This document shows positions 1 through 11,996 of a stretch of DNA of 64,000 nucleotides, piece by piece. The notes under the pieces were generated by a model that was not told where the DNA came from, made no database searches, and saw only the letters and a list, made by a program, of their open reading frames with translations. How positions within the stretch are numbered: position 1 is the first letter of the stretch; every line of letters begins with the position of its first letter. The DNA is taken from the NCBI GenBank assembly GCA_023078555.1, contig CM041197.1, forward strand, positions 9,792,552-9,856,551, given 5' to 3'. Source of the stretch: Ulva prolifera. Its lineage: Eukaryota; Chlorophyta; Ulvophyceae; Ulvales; Ulvaceae. The position numbers and the translations under genes are program-made.

Positions 1-1812
1 TATGCATGGGGCACATGCATTCCTCCTGACACGTCGGTGTGGCCTCCGACCGGGCGTGTCGCATGCATGCAGGGCCCGGACGACATCCCGCCGTCCCTCC
101 TGCGCCGGCTCCGTGACCTGAGCCAAGGCAGCGTCCTCGGAGATCTGTAGGACCTCGGTGGCGTGACCTCGTGACGGCTCCGCCCTGTGGGCAGCTACCG
201 GCGTCTGTGCGGAGCGCATCGGCGCAGACTCCCGGCCGCCGCCAGGGTGCAGCGCATGTGAAGGCACATAACCATGTGGAGAAGCCACATAACCGCTGGC
301 TGGTGGCCGACGCAAGCGCGGTGTCATGACTCAGACGATCTTCCGCCTGTTGCAAGACGAAACCTTGCATCGATTGCGAGAAAATGATCTGGCGCTGTGT
401 GACGGCTGCGACGGCCCGGTGGGGGGGGGGGGGGGGGCTTGGCGCAGAGTGTTTCTTCGATTTAGAGCCCATGGCGTGTGGGGCCTGGTAAGCCCGGGCC
501 CCTCGACCCCCTCCAACCTTTTGCATGTTTGTGACTGTGTTGCGATCGCGATCTGATTGCACCATGCCTGGCGGCATGCACGGGCCATCCCAGCTCCGGC
601 ATGCAAGAGGTGCCACTACCGATGTTAAGCGGGCGATGCCGCCCTGAACAATCATGATGAACCCCTGTCCCTTTTGGGATGGGAGCGGGTGTTGGGGATT
701 GAGGTGCTGGAGGGGCTGCCTTCGGCGGCAACGGCGGCGTACAGTCGGCCGCCGAACGCAGCTGCCTTTAGCTGTGATGAAATGCCATGCATGGCTGACA
801 TGTGCGTTCACATGGTTTTGATGGGAGGCGATGACGGAGGCTGTGATGGGACGGTGTGCCCCTGGGCGTACTGGGGAGCGACCGATAATGATACCTGGCG
901 CACTCTGTGCATGTGTTGGGGTGAGATTGTCAGGGTGGGGATCGATGGGGCGGGTAGGTTTGACATGGATTGCCGGTGCTCGTGCCGGCAACGCCCGTGG
1001 CTGCCGAGTTCCCACGCCCGGGTGGGTTATATGGGCAGCGCTGTTGCGGCTGCAGATGATGTACGATGCGCATGCATGGCCGATATGGATCGCGGGGCGG
1101 CGAAGGATGCGGTGGTGCAACCGTGCAAGGGGTGAAAAATGCGGAAACGGAGAGCTAGCGCCACAATGCATGCAGAGTGTGCAGGGTTTCGTGCTTGAGA
1201 TGCTGAGGGTCTCATGCGATGCGGCGGGCGGTGTCCGCTGAACCCGCACCCTGTGGCATGCATCTGTGCGCGGCCTCTAGATTTGTAGGTTTTAGGATGG
1301 AGTAGTCGGCGGCGCCGGTGGCGTATCTGCGATAGAGTTACCCTGGAGTTGCCGAGAGGCACTCTGGACTGAGATGAGGCGTTTGAAACACATGCATGTT
1401 GCCAGTGCACGTAGTGTGAGCTGCTCCTGGCGGTCGAAGCAGCCAGGGCGGCAATGGTGAGTGTAGCACAGGTGCAGTCGTTTGCGCTCTGATCTGTACA
1501 TTTCAACGTCCAAGCCCGCAGCAACGGAAGCCCCTGCGCGATTGGCTGCTCCATTCAGCAAACCTCGTCGCGAACGAACGTGCATCATGGCCACGCAGCG
1601 TAGTTCCCTACGTGTTCATCCATGTCCCATACACAACAACAACAATTCCGCGGTCAGCCGGTGGCCCCGCGTGAGTTACCTCATCACCGACACACGGAAG
1701 GCAACCGGTTTCAAACCGTTCCACATCCGTAGGTCCAACGGCATCACAACGGGAATCATCCCAACGTCTCAGCGACAGGGCACAGACAGCACCTGCCACC
1801 CTGCGGTGCTGG
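1..1812. other. No supported gene
   Basis: Several overlapping open frames occur on both strands, but none shows a recognisable domain, a signal peptide or consistent splice-phase joins. The stretch holds a 17-G run and many copies of the hexamer GCATGC. Confidence 0.5.
421..437. repeat. Poly-G run (17 G)
   Basis: Uninterrupted run of 17 G in the upper strand, one of seven G or C homopolymers of 17 bases or more in the window. No gene could be placed around it. Confidence 0.95.
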
Positions 1813-4800
1813 TCATGCATCAGACAGGTCGGTGCAGATCCAGACGCCCTTCCGCAGAGGCAGCCGCACGGTGCTGCGCCTGAGGCGCCTCAGCACCTCC
1901 CGCCGCCCGTCGCCGGCCCCGGCGCGCACCTGTAGCCGCTCCAGCCGCCTCAGCCGCTCCAGCTGCGGTGCGAGCGCGGCCACGTAGCAAAAGTCAAATT
2001 CCAGGCTCAGCTCCTGTAGAGCAGTCAGCCGGGAGAAGTGCTGACTCAGCCGGGCCGCCGCACCAAGCCCCTCCCCGCCGCCTCCGCGCAGGCTCCCCTG
2101 TCGGCCCGCCTTCCCGCCGCCTGCCGCCAGCGCCGCTGTTGACACAGAACCCTGACCCGCGAACTCCGTGGAGTCGCGTGTGCATCCTAGTTCGCTGAGA
2201 CACAGGGACGTGAGCAGCGGCGCAGCCACCAGGTCGGCAACGAGTTCGTTCACGCTGCGCGGCAGCGCGTCCCACCCAGACCCGCCCCCCTGTGGCCACA
2301 GCAACGTGCTAGTGCCAGCCCGCAGGGACAGGTGCTGCAGATTGGTCAGCGCCTGCAGCGGCGATCGGGCCACATCGGAGATGCCGCCCACGCCGAGCGG
2401 CAGCGGCCGCGCCGCTCCGCCGTCGCTGCCGCGCGGGCCTGCAAACAGCTCGAACGAGCGCAGGTGGAGGGACAGCCGCGTGAGCAGTGTGCAGGAGCGG
2501 AGCGCCGCGGCAAGGACCGCCGTCGCCGCGGAGGCCGTTTCTGGGGCCACGAGCTTGAGCGCGCGCAGCTGCGGCAGCTCCCAAAGGGACGCCGCGAAGG
2601 CGCCGACGCTGCCAGGGTCGCCAACAGCATGCGCAGCACGGCGGGCGGCAGCAGCCGCTTCGGCGGGCGACGTGCAGCTCGCGCCATCGGTCTGGCCTAG
2701 CCAGGTCAGCGCAGTCAGCGCGGTGAGGGTGGCAGCGTGGCGGGCCAGGGCCGCGCTGACTCCCGGCGACATGAGATGTGTGTCAATGCATGCAAGCTCG
2801 TGGAGCGACGGCGCGCACGCCCACGGCACCAGCTGTGATGCCTCGCTGCCCGCCTCTGACCCCGACTCTGAAGCAGGACGGCGGCTGTCAGCGCGAGCAC
2901 GGGGAAGCTGTGCGGCATGCTCAGGCAATGCACGCCATGCATTTACGCGTCTGCGGACGGTGGTACTCGAACGCAAGCGCGCTTGTTACCACTGACGCAG
3001 CTGTGAATGCATCTCGGGGATAGCGATCTGGTGCCAGGTGAGCTGGCCCACACGCGACAGCGCTGCACCATCACAGGTGCATGCATGCGTGTGGCGAAGT
3101 CTTCGGCAGAACGCACCACTTTCCTCCTGTTCCCCTGTCTCCGGCCCCCCCAGCCGCCCCCCCAGCCGCCTTCCCCCGCCACTTGCCGCGTGGCCCAGCC
3201 CGGCCCCCGCTACATGCTGCGCGGTGGCTTGCAGAGCAGGCACAGCATGCACAGCGTGCTCGTCAGCATCCTCCAGAAGGCGCAGCTCCAGCCGCTGTAG
3301 AGCCGCCAGCCCTGACAGAAGCGGCAGCTGGCTGCCGGGCAGCGCGACAGTCACGTCGACAATCTCAGACCGCAGCTGTGGCGCCGGACCCAGTGGCTCA
3401 CTGGGCGGGGCCATGCATTTCGAGGTACATGCATGGGTGTCATGCATCAGCAGCCCGGACGTTGGACTGCTGGCCTGCAGGCGCAGCGCGCACGCCGTGA
3501 CGTGTGCAGCGCACGCTTCCAGCGCGCCGAGGGAACCTTCCGGAAGCGCGAGCGGCAGCGGCATCCACGACATCTGCCCCGTAGCTTCCGGCAACAGACC
3601 CCCGCCCCCGCCCCCGCCGCACTCCGTGCGCAATGCAACCCGCGTGAGCCGCGGAAGCGCCGCGACCGCCGAGGCGCGTAGCGGCTCCGGCATCGGCAAG
3701 AGCCCCCCCGGGATGACAAACACGCGAGTGCCGCGCGCAAACTGCACCCACGGCGTGGCCCGGGCGGACGGCCGCGCCGGGCCCGCGGTGCAGCGGAGCT
3801 CCAGCTCGCAGAGGCCGGTGTGCTGCGCGAGATGCCGCAGGAAGGCGGAGAGGTGCACAGCATGCGTCACAAACAGGCTGAGGCTCTGCAGCTCCGGCAG
3901 AGCGGCCGGGCTCATGCATCGCGCGAGCAGCGCCTCCTGTTTCTCTGTCGCGGAGGACATACTCGAGAGGCTCGGTGTGGACGACGCCGCGGAGAGGCGG
4001 AGGAGCGTGAGCGCACGCATGCATGAGAGCGCGGGCGCCCACGCGTCCGCGGAGGCCAGGTGTGGCTGGAGGGGTGGCGGGAGGTCGAGGGAGAGGTGAC
4101 GGAGGTGCGCACAGGGCAGCGCATGTAGGAAGGCCCCCCACAGCTTGCTGCGTTGCTTGCGCTTGAGCGGCGGGGTCGGGGGCGGGGGGTCGGCGGCGGT
4201 GACGGCGACCGTGGTGAGGTGGTGCGGCGGGCTGGAGAGCGATTCGAGGTACAATGGGAGGAGGCTGAGGGGGCAGCAGCAGATGTCAGTGGCGTGAAGT
4301 TCAAGGCGGGTCGTTGGAGTGAGGCTCAAGGTTGGGGGGGACACGAGAGGTGTGGAGGGAGGGGAGGGTAGGTGGAGTGAGAAGAAGGGGAGGGAGAGGG
4401 AAGTGATGTGGTCACGGTCGCGCTGGGAAATGTTGGAGTCGTCCGGGCAGCGCGAAAGGATCCCTCGGAGATCTAGGCAGCTGTTCTGGCTGTGGCTAGC
4501 GAGAGCTGCGAGGCGCATGGGGAGAGGGAGGACGGTGCTCTCGATGGGGTGGAGGTGGCGCAGGACAGCTTCCACAGCTTCTGCTGGAAGAGCCTGTAGC
4601 CAGAGCGCATGTAAGTCGCAATTGCGCGTGAGCTGCAGTGCCGGTCAGCAGCTGGTCAGGCCGCGCTCCGTTGGAACTCGCGAAGGTGTGACGCTGAGCT
4701 GTGGACAGAACACAAGAGGCCGACTCGCACATGAATTGAGGCATGCATTGGGTGGAATTGTGAGTCGCTGGGCGCTTGAACCGGCCATGGCAACGCCGCG

Positions 4801-5113
4801 AGGGATAGCCGTAGCTCGGCCTTGACGGAGGAGCGGAAGACTTGCCGTACGTGCGCTGCGACACTGCCTGCCACCTCCTCCATGCACAGCTTATCCCGCA
4901 GAAAGCATGCGGTCTGCAAACTTTTCGGATGGGGCGTTGCACACGTCCGAGGATGCCGAGACGTATCACGGCTTTCATAGTGAGCTTGGCACGGACCTGA
5001 AGCAGTTGCAAGGACTGGTCCACGCCAGCGTCGACTTCGACGTCATAATCTCGCCACTTTTGAAATGATAGGTAAGAGAATGGCAGCGTGATGTCGCCAC
5101 AGTCTTCTGCCAT
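1813..5113 (-). CDS. Leucine-rich-repeat protein with possible BTB/Skp1-like N-terminus
   Basis: Four-exon model: 5113-4997, 4913-4782, 4593-3253 and 2832-1813, about 869 residues. All three introns (donors gtccgt, gttcaa, gtgcat) join in phase 0. The N-terminus (MAEDCGDITLPFSYLSFQKW) followed by DQSLQLLQ/TACFLRDKLCMEEV resembles a BTB- or Skp1-like fold; that is a weak similarity judged by eye. From about residue 200 the chain has irregular leucine-rich repeats, such as LTALTALTWLG, LPQLRALKLV, LTRLSLHL and LTALQELSLEF. These suggest a protein-binding solenoid, perhaps a ubiquitin-ligase substrate adaptor. No signal peptide or membrane span is seen. The start is the ATG at 5113. The 3253/2832 junction is least certain because another GT lies close by. 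Long open frames on the opposite strand are shadows of this GC-rich coding sequence. Confidence 0.7.
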
Positions 5114-5868
5114 GACGTCGGCTAGCACCGAGCTCCTTTGTAGAACGTCCCTGGTGAGTTCCGCACAGGACAGCACACAGGAACGTCTGTGCCTGAGAAT
5201 GCTGCTTTGATCTGTCATGCCTTTCAGTGTTCACAGACAACGCTGTTATTGGTAGATGTACACAAGCCAAGAGCATTGTGCGCGCGACAGCAGTGTCCTT
5301 CCACGGCAGATAATCTATGCGGGTGTCAGCAAATGGGATCTGTTTCGACAACAGGCGCCCTGAGCAACATCGTTGTGTGCCGTTGCGGCCAAGCAGAGCA
5401 GGCAGGCTCAGCCTGAGCCTTGTACCACAGAATGCATTTGGTGCCGGCGAGGTCCACCTGATACCGAAATACCGATGCAAAACATTCTCAAACTCTTACT
5501 GTGACTGCATTCGCATTATGCGAGTGCCTGGCCAAATCCATGCCGACTCCAGGCTTTACATGTTCCCGAACAGCTGATCAGAAACGCACTGTCAGACTGC
5601 CAGCGCCACATGAGCATCCAGCGAAGGCACACATCTACATTCAGCACACATCTACAACGCAATCGGGCAGCATGGCCGCCTGTGGTCCACACAAGCGGCC
5701 GTTCCTAGGGGTGCATGAGCCACGTCATACCAGCTATTGCCAGGCCGAAACCTGGTGTCTGAGAGCAATGAACTCAGCACAACGTACGGAATCACCACAT
5801 GGAGGCCCTGCTGTTATCCAGGGCTTCGTCAACTAGGCATTGCTCAACTGGCACGGGTGGCAAGTTGC
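5114..5868. other. Intergenic, nothing recognised
   Basis: Spacer between two minus-strand genes. It should hold the promoter of the leucine-rich-repeat gene, but I see no clear TATA box or other motif. Confidence 0.45.
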
Positions 5869-6677
5869 CTACAAGCCGCGGCGTCCTCCGCCGCCGTACC
5901 GCCCTTCGTTCCCTTCGTTCCCCTCGTTGCCTTCATTCCCCTCATTGCCCTCGTTGCCCTCGTTCCCCTCATTCCCCTCGTTGCCCTCATTACCCTCATT
6001 GCCCTCATTGCCCTCGTTGCCCTCATTGCCCTCGTTGCCCTCATTGCCTTCGTTCCCTTCGTTGCCCTCATTTCCCTCGTTGCCTTCGTTGCCCTCATTG
6101 CCTTCGTTACCCTCGTTCCCTTCATTGCCATTGTTTCTGCCTGCACGCATACACTGTGTCTACACTGTATATCACAGGCCCTCAATGCTGTGGTGTGGGA
6201 AGCATAACACACGACAAAGCACACAATCGGCGCCCACTCGGCAAGGAGCGAGAGATCCCTGCTGCGTACATCAACACCGACATGACACATACAACACACT
6301 CCACGATGCGGCGCTGATTGTCAATGCACAGCTCCAGGGGATCACGCCAGTCAAACCAGCTATGAACATGAACTGCAACCCAATCAAAATCAGGCTCCAG
6401 GGGCAGATTGGACGACAACAACAACAACAACAACAACAGCAGCAGCAGCAGCAACAGCAACAACAGTGTGGTGCTGGGGAAGAGTGTGCAGAGTCAGAGG
6501 CAGGCGAGACGCACCGCCGCCACGGCGGGACTGCGAGATGTGGCGCAGCTGCACGCTCTCGAGGCCCCAGTCGACGATTCTGTCGGTGCGGCTCAGCTCC
6601 TGCGCCGCAGCCGGTGCGGCTGCGTGAGGGGCCAGGAGGCTGGCGAGTACAAGAATGGCGAGGGCCGCGAGATTCAT
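5869..6677 (-). CDS. Small secreted protein with 25 Asn-Glu-Gly repeats
   Basis: Two-exon model: 6677-6515 and 6140-5869, 144 residues. Exon 1 starts at ATG 6677 and encodes a classic signal peptide (MNLAALAILVLASLLAPH then Ala-rich, cleavage likely near residue 25), followed by a short segment ending HISQSRRGG. The donor is gtgcgt and the acceptor tgcag; the split glycine codon (g/gc) is restored at the join. Exon 2 encodes GRNNG, then exactly 25 uninterrupted NEG triplets, then RYGGGGRRGL and a stop. The mature product would be an acidic, Asn/Gly-rich, probably disordered extracellular repeat protein. It is encoded by a 9-bp minisatellite, so copy number is likely to vary between strains. 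The opposite strand is also open (Leu-Pro-Ser/Phe-Pro-Ser repeats), but that frame has no signal peptide or domain. Function unknown. Confidence 0.5.
5902..6126 (-). repeat. 9-bp coding minisatellite, 25 copies
   Basis: Twenty-five tandem copies of a 9-mer that encodes Asn-Glu-Gly on the minus strand. Wobble positions differ between copies (aat/aac, gag/gaa, ggc/ggg) while the residues stay constant, consistent with selection on the protein. Confidence 0.9.
6413..6466. repeat. CAA/CAG trinucleotide tract
   Basis: Run of CAA then CAG triplets on the plus strand. It lies inside the proposed intron of the Asn-Glu-Gly repeat gene, so it is probably non-coding there. Confidence 0.85.
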
Positions 6678-8896
6678 GGCAGCAGGCGGGCGGGGATGCA
6701 GCGGGCCTGGTTCCCTTTCTGTGCTCGGCTTGAGCAGGTTAGGGGCTGCTAAGGGGGTGCCTGTGGCGCAGCAGCGGTGTTGCAGAGGGTCGGAGTGTTC
6801 AGAGCAGCAATGTGAGAGGTGCTGGGGAGTGGTGCGATGAGTGGACGGATGCATTAAGTGCTGTCCTTTGAATATGCCAGTTTGTAGCCACATCAAGGGG
6901 CCACTTGAGGCTGAGACACGCCAGCCACGCAGCTGTACTACCATGTACTACTAGAAAGTGGCCACAGAGGCGGAGGCTGGTAGCAGAGGCTGGTAACAGA
7001 ATACTAAGTGCAAGTGACACCGCCGTTGTCATCAACGCAAAACGATTCCATGGCCCTGCAACTACTGAACACCACCACAACACCAAGTGAATCATCAGCC
7101 AGGCATCACAGCCACTGGGCTATGCTGATTGCTGGGCAGCGGATGTCAGCTTGAGTTGAGATCACTGCCAGCTTTATTAAAGGTTTACTCAAAGGCAGGA
7201 CATGTCCTTCAAACATGTACCTCGGAGATATGAGACATACATAGAGTCAACAAAGTCCAGTACGACTGGGTGAGTGCTGGTACAAGGAAAACTGGATAAG
7301 TGGTGGCATGCAGGATTATAAGCCTCACACAGGCAACAGGATGCAGGATCACATAGGCAAGGATCACTCAGACAAGCCCAGTGCAGATGAACGTATGTAT
7401 ATGGACTATCTGCCACATCTGCCACATCAAGAGGGCTTTAAGTCTTTGGGATAGGAGTTTGGCCTTGTCAGGTGATCACCTCTGGTGCGCATGTGCTATC
7501 ACCTGTGCAGAACACAGGGCACAAGTAACGGACCAGCCCATGGCAGCTCACCAGCCCATGGCAGCTCACCGCACGTGATCTTGATGGTGATCTTGATCAT
7601 GTACCATGACTAGTCAGTCTAGATGTGGGCCCCCAGCTGAGGAATCTTTGTTCAGCAGGTGCAATGACAGCAGAACGACCATTTTGGTGCATGATTATGC
7701 CGGTGGACAAGCTTGTCTCGAGCTTACCACCAGCAACGGATGCGTGTGGACGACCGACAGATGCCCGGATGCACTGTAATCGGGATCACAGATCTCTGCT
7801 ACGCTCAAGCATACACTCGAGCCAGGAAATTGTACCACTGTATAGACACAAGTGTCATATGTAACTTGGCCATGCAGACTGTATCTGTGAATGCAACAAA
7901 TGGTGGCATCTGAGATGGGCCAGCATTTGCGCTTTGACTGTCCGGTGGTTGCCTCTGCGCATGACGTACGCTCTGACGCAGGGTAAACTCAAGACTCAGA
8001 ATCATGGAGTTCGTATAGCAATGTCGAAGGGGTCCCAGGACCTCTCAAGCGTGCATAGCGTCACTAATTTGGCCACACCTAGCAGGATAGTGTTGCTACC
8101 ACCGTCCGGCATGTATCACGCGCTATCTGAGATACCACAGAAGCGACCTGTACCGTTGCATAGCTCGATGCGGCGGCGCGATGGGTGAAGACCTGCCTGA
8201 TCGTGGCAGCTAGCGTGCTCGCGGAACGCGAAAATGGCTCGAGCGCTGCGCGCACCTGAACTCAGAAGCGCCGAGAGCGCAACAAATTTTGGAGATGATT
8301 GTCAATGCGGTTTTCTTGGCCAGGCGGTCCCTGTCAAAGCAGCGTCCAAAACCTTGGCGAGCGTGTACGCAGCGGCGTCGACCTGTAGGACTATACAATC
8401 AATGTTTAAGTGCACACCGCGGGTGTGTGACTTGAACCTACAGGCAGACTTTTCAGAGGAGCGGATCTCCTGTGACAGTTTCCACTCGCCGCTTTATCGT
8501 ATTGCGTTCGACGCACAGCTTGACCGATGAACACTTTCATTCAGACCTTGCCCGCAGTACTGCGCCGCTGTGAAATGCATCCATTACGAGAGCATGACTC
8601 TCTCGTTTGGCCGTGTAGCATCACCCGAACTCCCAGATGATCCACCTCAGCTGAGCTCAGGACTCCGATGCGTCACCACGCCACTTCACCACGCCGAGGC
8701 CGCAGCTCGCAGCATGGTCGCCTGCTCCCAGGGCTCGAAGCTACAGCGAATGTGCAGCCAGACCAAGCTCTGCCACGCCGCGGCGTGCAGTGGCTATCAT
8801 CCCTTAGCAGGGCGACCGCGGCACATGCCGCCTGCGCTCCTTCCGATCCGGCAGCCTGCAGTACATGTTCATATACCTATAAGCTATAGCGCCTAC
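6678..8896. other. Gene-poor spacer
   Basis: No exon with a recognisable product. A tandem 18-bp duplication (cagcccatggcagctcac) occurs near 7546-7583. Remaining open frames are short and unsupported. Confidence 0.45.
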
Positions 8897-9110
8897 ATAT
8901 GTAGTTACAAAGGACAGAGGCCAGGCATCAAGCCGTGTCTAGGAACCAACTCGCAAATCCACTCGGTCATGGCACTAGCTAGTAGGCCGCGCACGAGCGC
9001 GCGCCATGGCCCTGCCGCGCTGGCTAGCCAAGGATTGAAGCCTTGCATGGAGCACATAAGCATTCCCTTTGCACAAAGCCACAGTCAACCGGCGCAGAGC
9101 ATTCGCCCAC
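8897..9110. repeat. Dispersed repeat, copy 1 (inverted match at 54121-54335)
   Basis: About 215 bp that match 54121-54335 in inverse orientation by eye, for example the shared stretch around gtagttacaaaggacagag. On its minus strand it reads ALRRLTVALCKGNAYVL, against ALRRLSVALCKGNALVL in the other copy. The shared reading frame suggests a remnant of a mobile-element gene. A short partial relative lies near 58190-58260. Confidence 0.7.
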
Positions 9111-9237
9111 ATATGTATCTGTGCCCGCAGCCAAGGCATGTACCAGACATCTAGACCGTTGAACGCGTACAAAACGGTCAGGGCTGACCGCAACCAGATC
9201 TGTGAATGTGCAGCTGTGTCGACTCGGAGTCGCCTTG

Positions 9238-9335
9238 CAGCAGTTTCGGGGCTGCCATCCAGAAATCAGACCGAGATCTTCGGACGTCGTTCTCTACAGA
9301 ATAGATGTGATCGGGCACGGCCACCCAGCACTAGT
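9238..9335 (+). repeat. Dispersed repeat of the 'GCHPEI' family, diverged copy
   Basis: Reads FRGCHPEIRP and then a GATCGGGCACGGCCACCCAG-like segment. It is related to copies at 25922-26012, 57266-57365, 30515-30560 and 29873-29970. Confidence 0.5.
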
Positions 9336-11363
9336 GGCTGGTGCGCAGCCTGTGCTGCAGCGCGGTGATGATGGCGCCAGGTTGATGCATATGCTCTGCT
9401 CCTGATGTCAGACATATGTTTACTATATGTAACTCACCACATATGCGTGACGTCGATCATGGGTGGGGCCTCGAGCGCTGCCGAGGAACCCTGACCAGCG
9501 CCACCGCCTGCGCAGCACATGTGCGGCCAGCTCGCGCGCGCACCCTGGGCCGGCTTCGGTGGCCGGCTGGCTCAGACTTGCAGCACATGCATGCGGGCTA
9601 CACACCTACCAGACCGCCGAGACCCCCCGGCTGCGTCACCGCCTCCGCGAGCAGAGCCCGAGGCCGTTCCGACCTGCACTGAAGATGGGGCTGGGGGCAT
9701 GGAGTGCGTCGCTGCAATCGGCCATGCAGCTGCATACGAGGGCCGGGGGTGCACCACGGTGACCATGGTGGCCAGGGGTGCACCATTGGGGCTGGGCCCA
9801 GCTATACCGGGTGCATCAGGACTCACAATGTGTTCTGCCGTGGGGTGGCGGACGCCTGGAATCGAAACTTTGAAAGCATCCGTGTGGAGCTGTTGGGTGC
9901 TGAGAATGTGGTCCTGAGGCTGGTGTGTGCGGTGGCTTGGGTTACAGTGTGTTTTTGGTCGGATGCGCAGCATCTCAGTAGTGGCTTGGGTGACTCAGGA
10001 TCGCTCCACGTCTACTAATTCTTTCGTTTTGAGGCAGTCCTGCTGTGATGCGGCAGCAAGGATCGAACCATTCTCTACACGAGCGGTGGTACCCGCGCCC
10101 CCGGCCCTCTCGTTGCTACACACAGCAACAAGAAGATGGCACATGCGCTCACACAGTGTGGTGTCGGCGCACATGTGACTAGCTGTGCAAGCCGCCTCCA
10201 ATTCCTTAAGGAGTCCTTGCGGCGCTCTGCCCTGCACCGCCCTGCTCCCTGTGGTCCCGTGCCATGTTGCGCAGTATCTCTATCACTGTTGACAGCCTAC
10301 TCCGAGTTGTATCTGCCTTTCTGGGAGTGCCTCTGTGTTCAGTGACAGTTCTTTGGCCTCGAGGCGATCGCTTCCGTGATTGCCCCTGCTGAGTCATGAG
10401 CGCGTGCGCCGCCCTGGCAGCTGCATTCATAACTTTTTCCCAAGTCACACAGACGGCATGAGGGCCTAAGGACGCATCGAGATGACGAGGCCCGCGTCAG
10501 TTCAGATGGAGATTTCAAACGAGTATATGTGAGAGAGAAACAATTGTGTTCAAACAAGCGCAGCCTCGCTTCGCTGTCGGTTCTGCATGCACTGGTGAAT
10601 GATTTTCAATCAGAATCGCACCCACCCACTGCCCGATTGCAGAGGAGAACAATCTGCCGAGACAGGAATTGTAGAAGGGAGGAGCGTAGGACCGGCAGAT
10701 ACAGGGGCGAGGTTGCGAGAGAGGGCCGCAGTCTGCATGGATACAGTAGACAGCCTACATCTAGAGACAGTACCTCGAACAGGCACGCGCTGCTGGTGGC
10801 CCACTACAGTTTTTCTCCTGCAGCTGTCACGGCGGACAGCTGGCACAGGCAGCCCGGCATGCATTTGCACTTGTGGCCACATGTAGCTACGAGTCATGTC
10901 GTGGCGGCGCCCACCCGGGGGCCGGAAGAAGCTTCCACCGGGGGGCCACCGTCTCATGCAAAACAAATCAGCGGCTACCATCAGCTAGACGATGCATCGT
11001 CGCGATGCAGCGTAGAATCAGTCTTGATCAGACGCGCGGCCGCGGTCCCCGCGCGAGCGCACCGCCGTGAACGCGTGCATCGGGCGACTGATCGAACGTG
11101 TATGTGCTGCAGACGAGTGCACGGGTTTCATCGATTGCATGCAGCTGCACATGTAGTCAAACCGACCGCTGCAGGTAGCTGCAGGCGAGCCGAACGGATG
11201 TGTCGCCCATGTCCACGCGCGCGCGCCCCATTCTCTCCACAGCGCTGACAGAAGAGGCAATTTCCCGTGATGAGTTATCACATACCAGTGAACGGCTCTA
11301 CATGTACACATCGATGGCCGTGGCACGCAATCGTGCGTCTGCCTCGTCCACCTCATCATGCAG

Positions 11364-11400
11364 CGCTTAGCTAGCTAGCTAGCTATAGCTATAGCTAGCT
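11364..11400. repeat. AGCT/AGCTAT microsatellite
   Basis: Simple repeat of tagc units with tagctata variants, self-complementary throughout. Confidence 0.85.
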
Positions 11401-11761
11401 TTCAGCATGCGCCAAGCTTGAGCACAGTGACTACGGTGACATTGCCTCACCTGGGTGAGCCATCCCGGTGGGTGCGCCAATGCAGGGTGAGCCGCAAGCT
11501 AAAGTTGCAGGAAATGCTCCAATAAAGCTTTGAAGGCTGATCTGTTACCTTACTATAGCTGTTGGACCTTTCTGAGTTGTTGTAACTCAAATCTAGTGCC
11601 TGCACGAGAATGCAGCCACGGCTGATTTCTGACAAATATTAGGCATTCAGTTTCGATGCATCATGTGCAAAGCCCGTTCGTGCACCCGGCAGCTGAGTCG
11701 AGTTGTACACGTGCCACGCAAACTGGCGGACCCGATCCGGCCGGGCTGAGGAGTGGGCGCG

Positions 11762-11816
11762 GTTGTAGTGTGATCGTGTGTATGTTGCTGTTGATTCGGA
11801 TGAGATTCTTTTGTGG
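11762..11816. repeat. Inverted copy of 12912-12968
   Basis: About 50 bp whose reverse complement matches 12912-12968; both contain atccgaatc(a/g)acagcaaca and end in gatcac. This is a dispersed repeat fragment. Confidence 0.65.
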
Positions 11817-11996
11817 TATTCGTCTTCTCCCGTTTTACTCTTTTGCATACACACACCATTGTTTACATGTCACACCATCACGTACGCTGTACCGCACGCA
11901 TAACCGACAGCGTCGATCTCCAAGCGGACTCTGCTACAGCTCTAGCTATGCACGCCTGCATGTATAGAGGAGACCCGTCGATATGTTGAATGCGAG

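Larger units (their letters stand above)
9336..11996. other. Gene-poor spacer
   Basis: No supported gene. Long frames at 9463-9917 and 10529-11248 show no domain and no consistent splicing. The region contains an AGCT-rich microsatellite near 11364-11400 and a short inverted match to 12912-12968. Confidence 0.4.

Noticed and set aside
2168..2995. Plus-strand 275-residue frame
   Set aside because: Shadow of the GC-rich leucine-rich-repeat exon on the minus strand; Arg/Ser/Ala-rich without domain.
5840..6733. 297-residue plus-strand frame rich in Leu-Pro-Ser/Phe-Pro-Ser
   Set aside because: It is the antisense reading of the Asn-Glu-Gly minisatellite. It lacks a signal peptide or domain, and the minus strand has both a signal peptide and a phase-correct intron.
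10055..10110. ggatcgaacc resembling the T-loop of a tRNA on the minus strand
   Set aside because: The flanking bases do not form a T stem, and no anticodon or acceptor stems could be placed.
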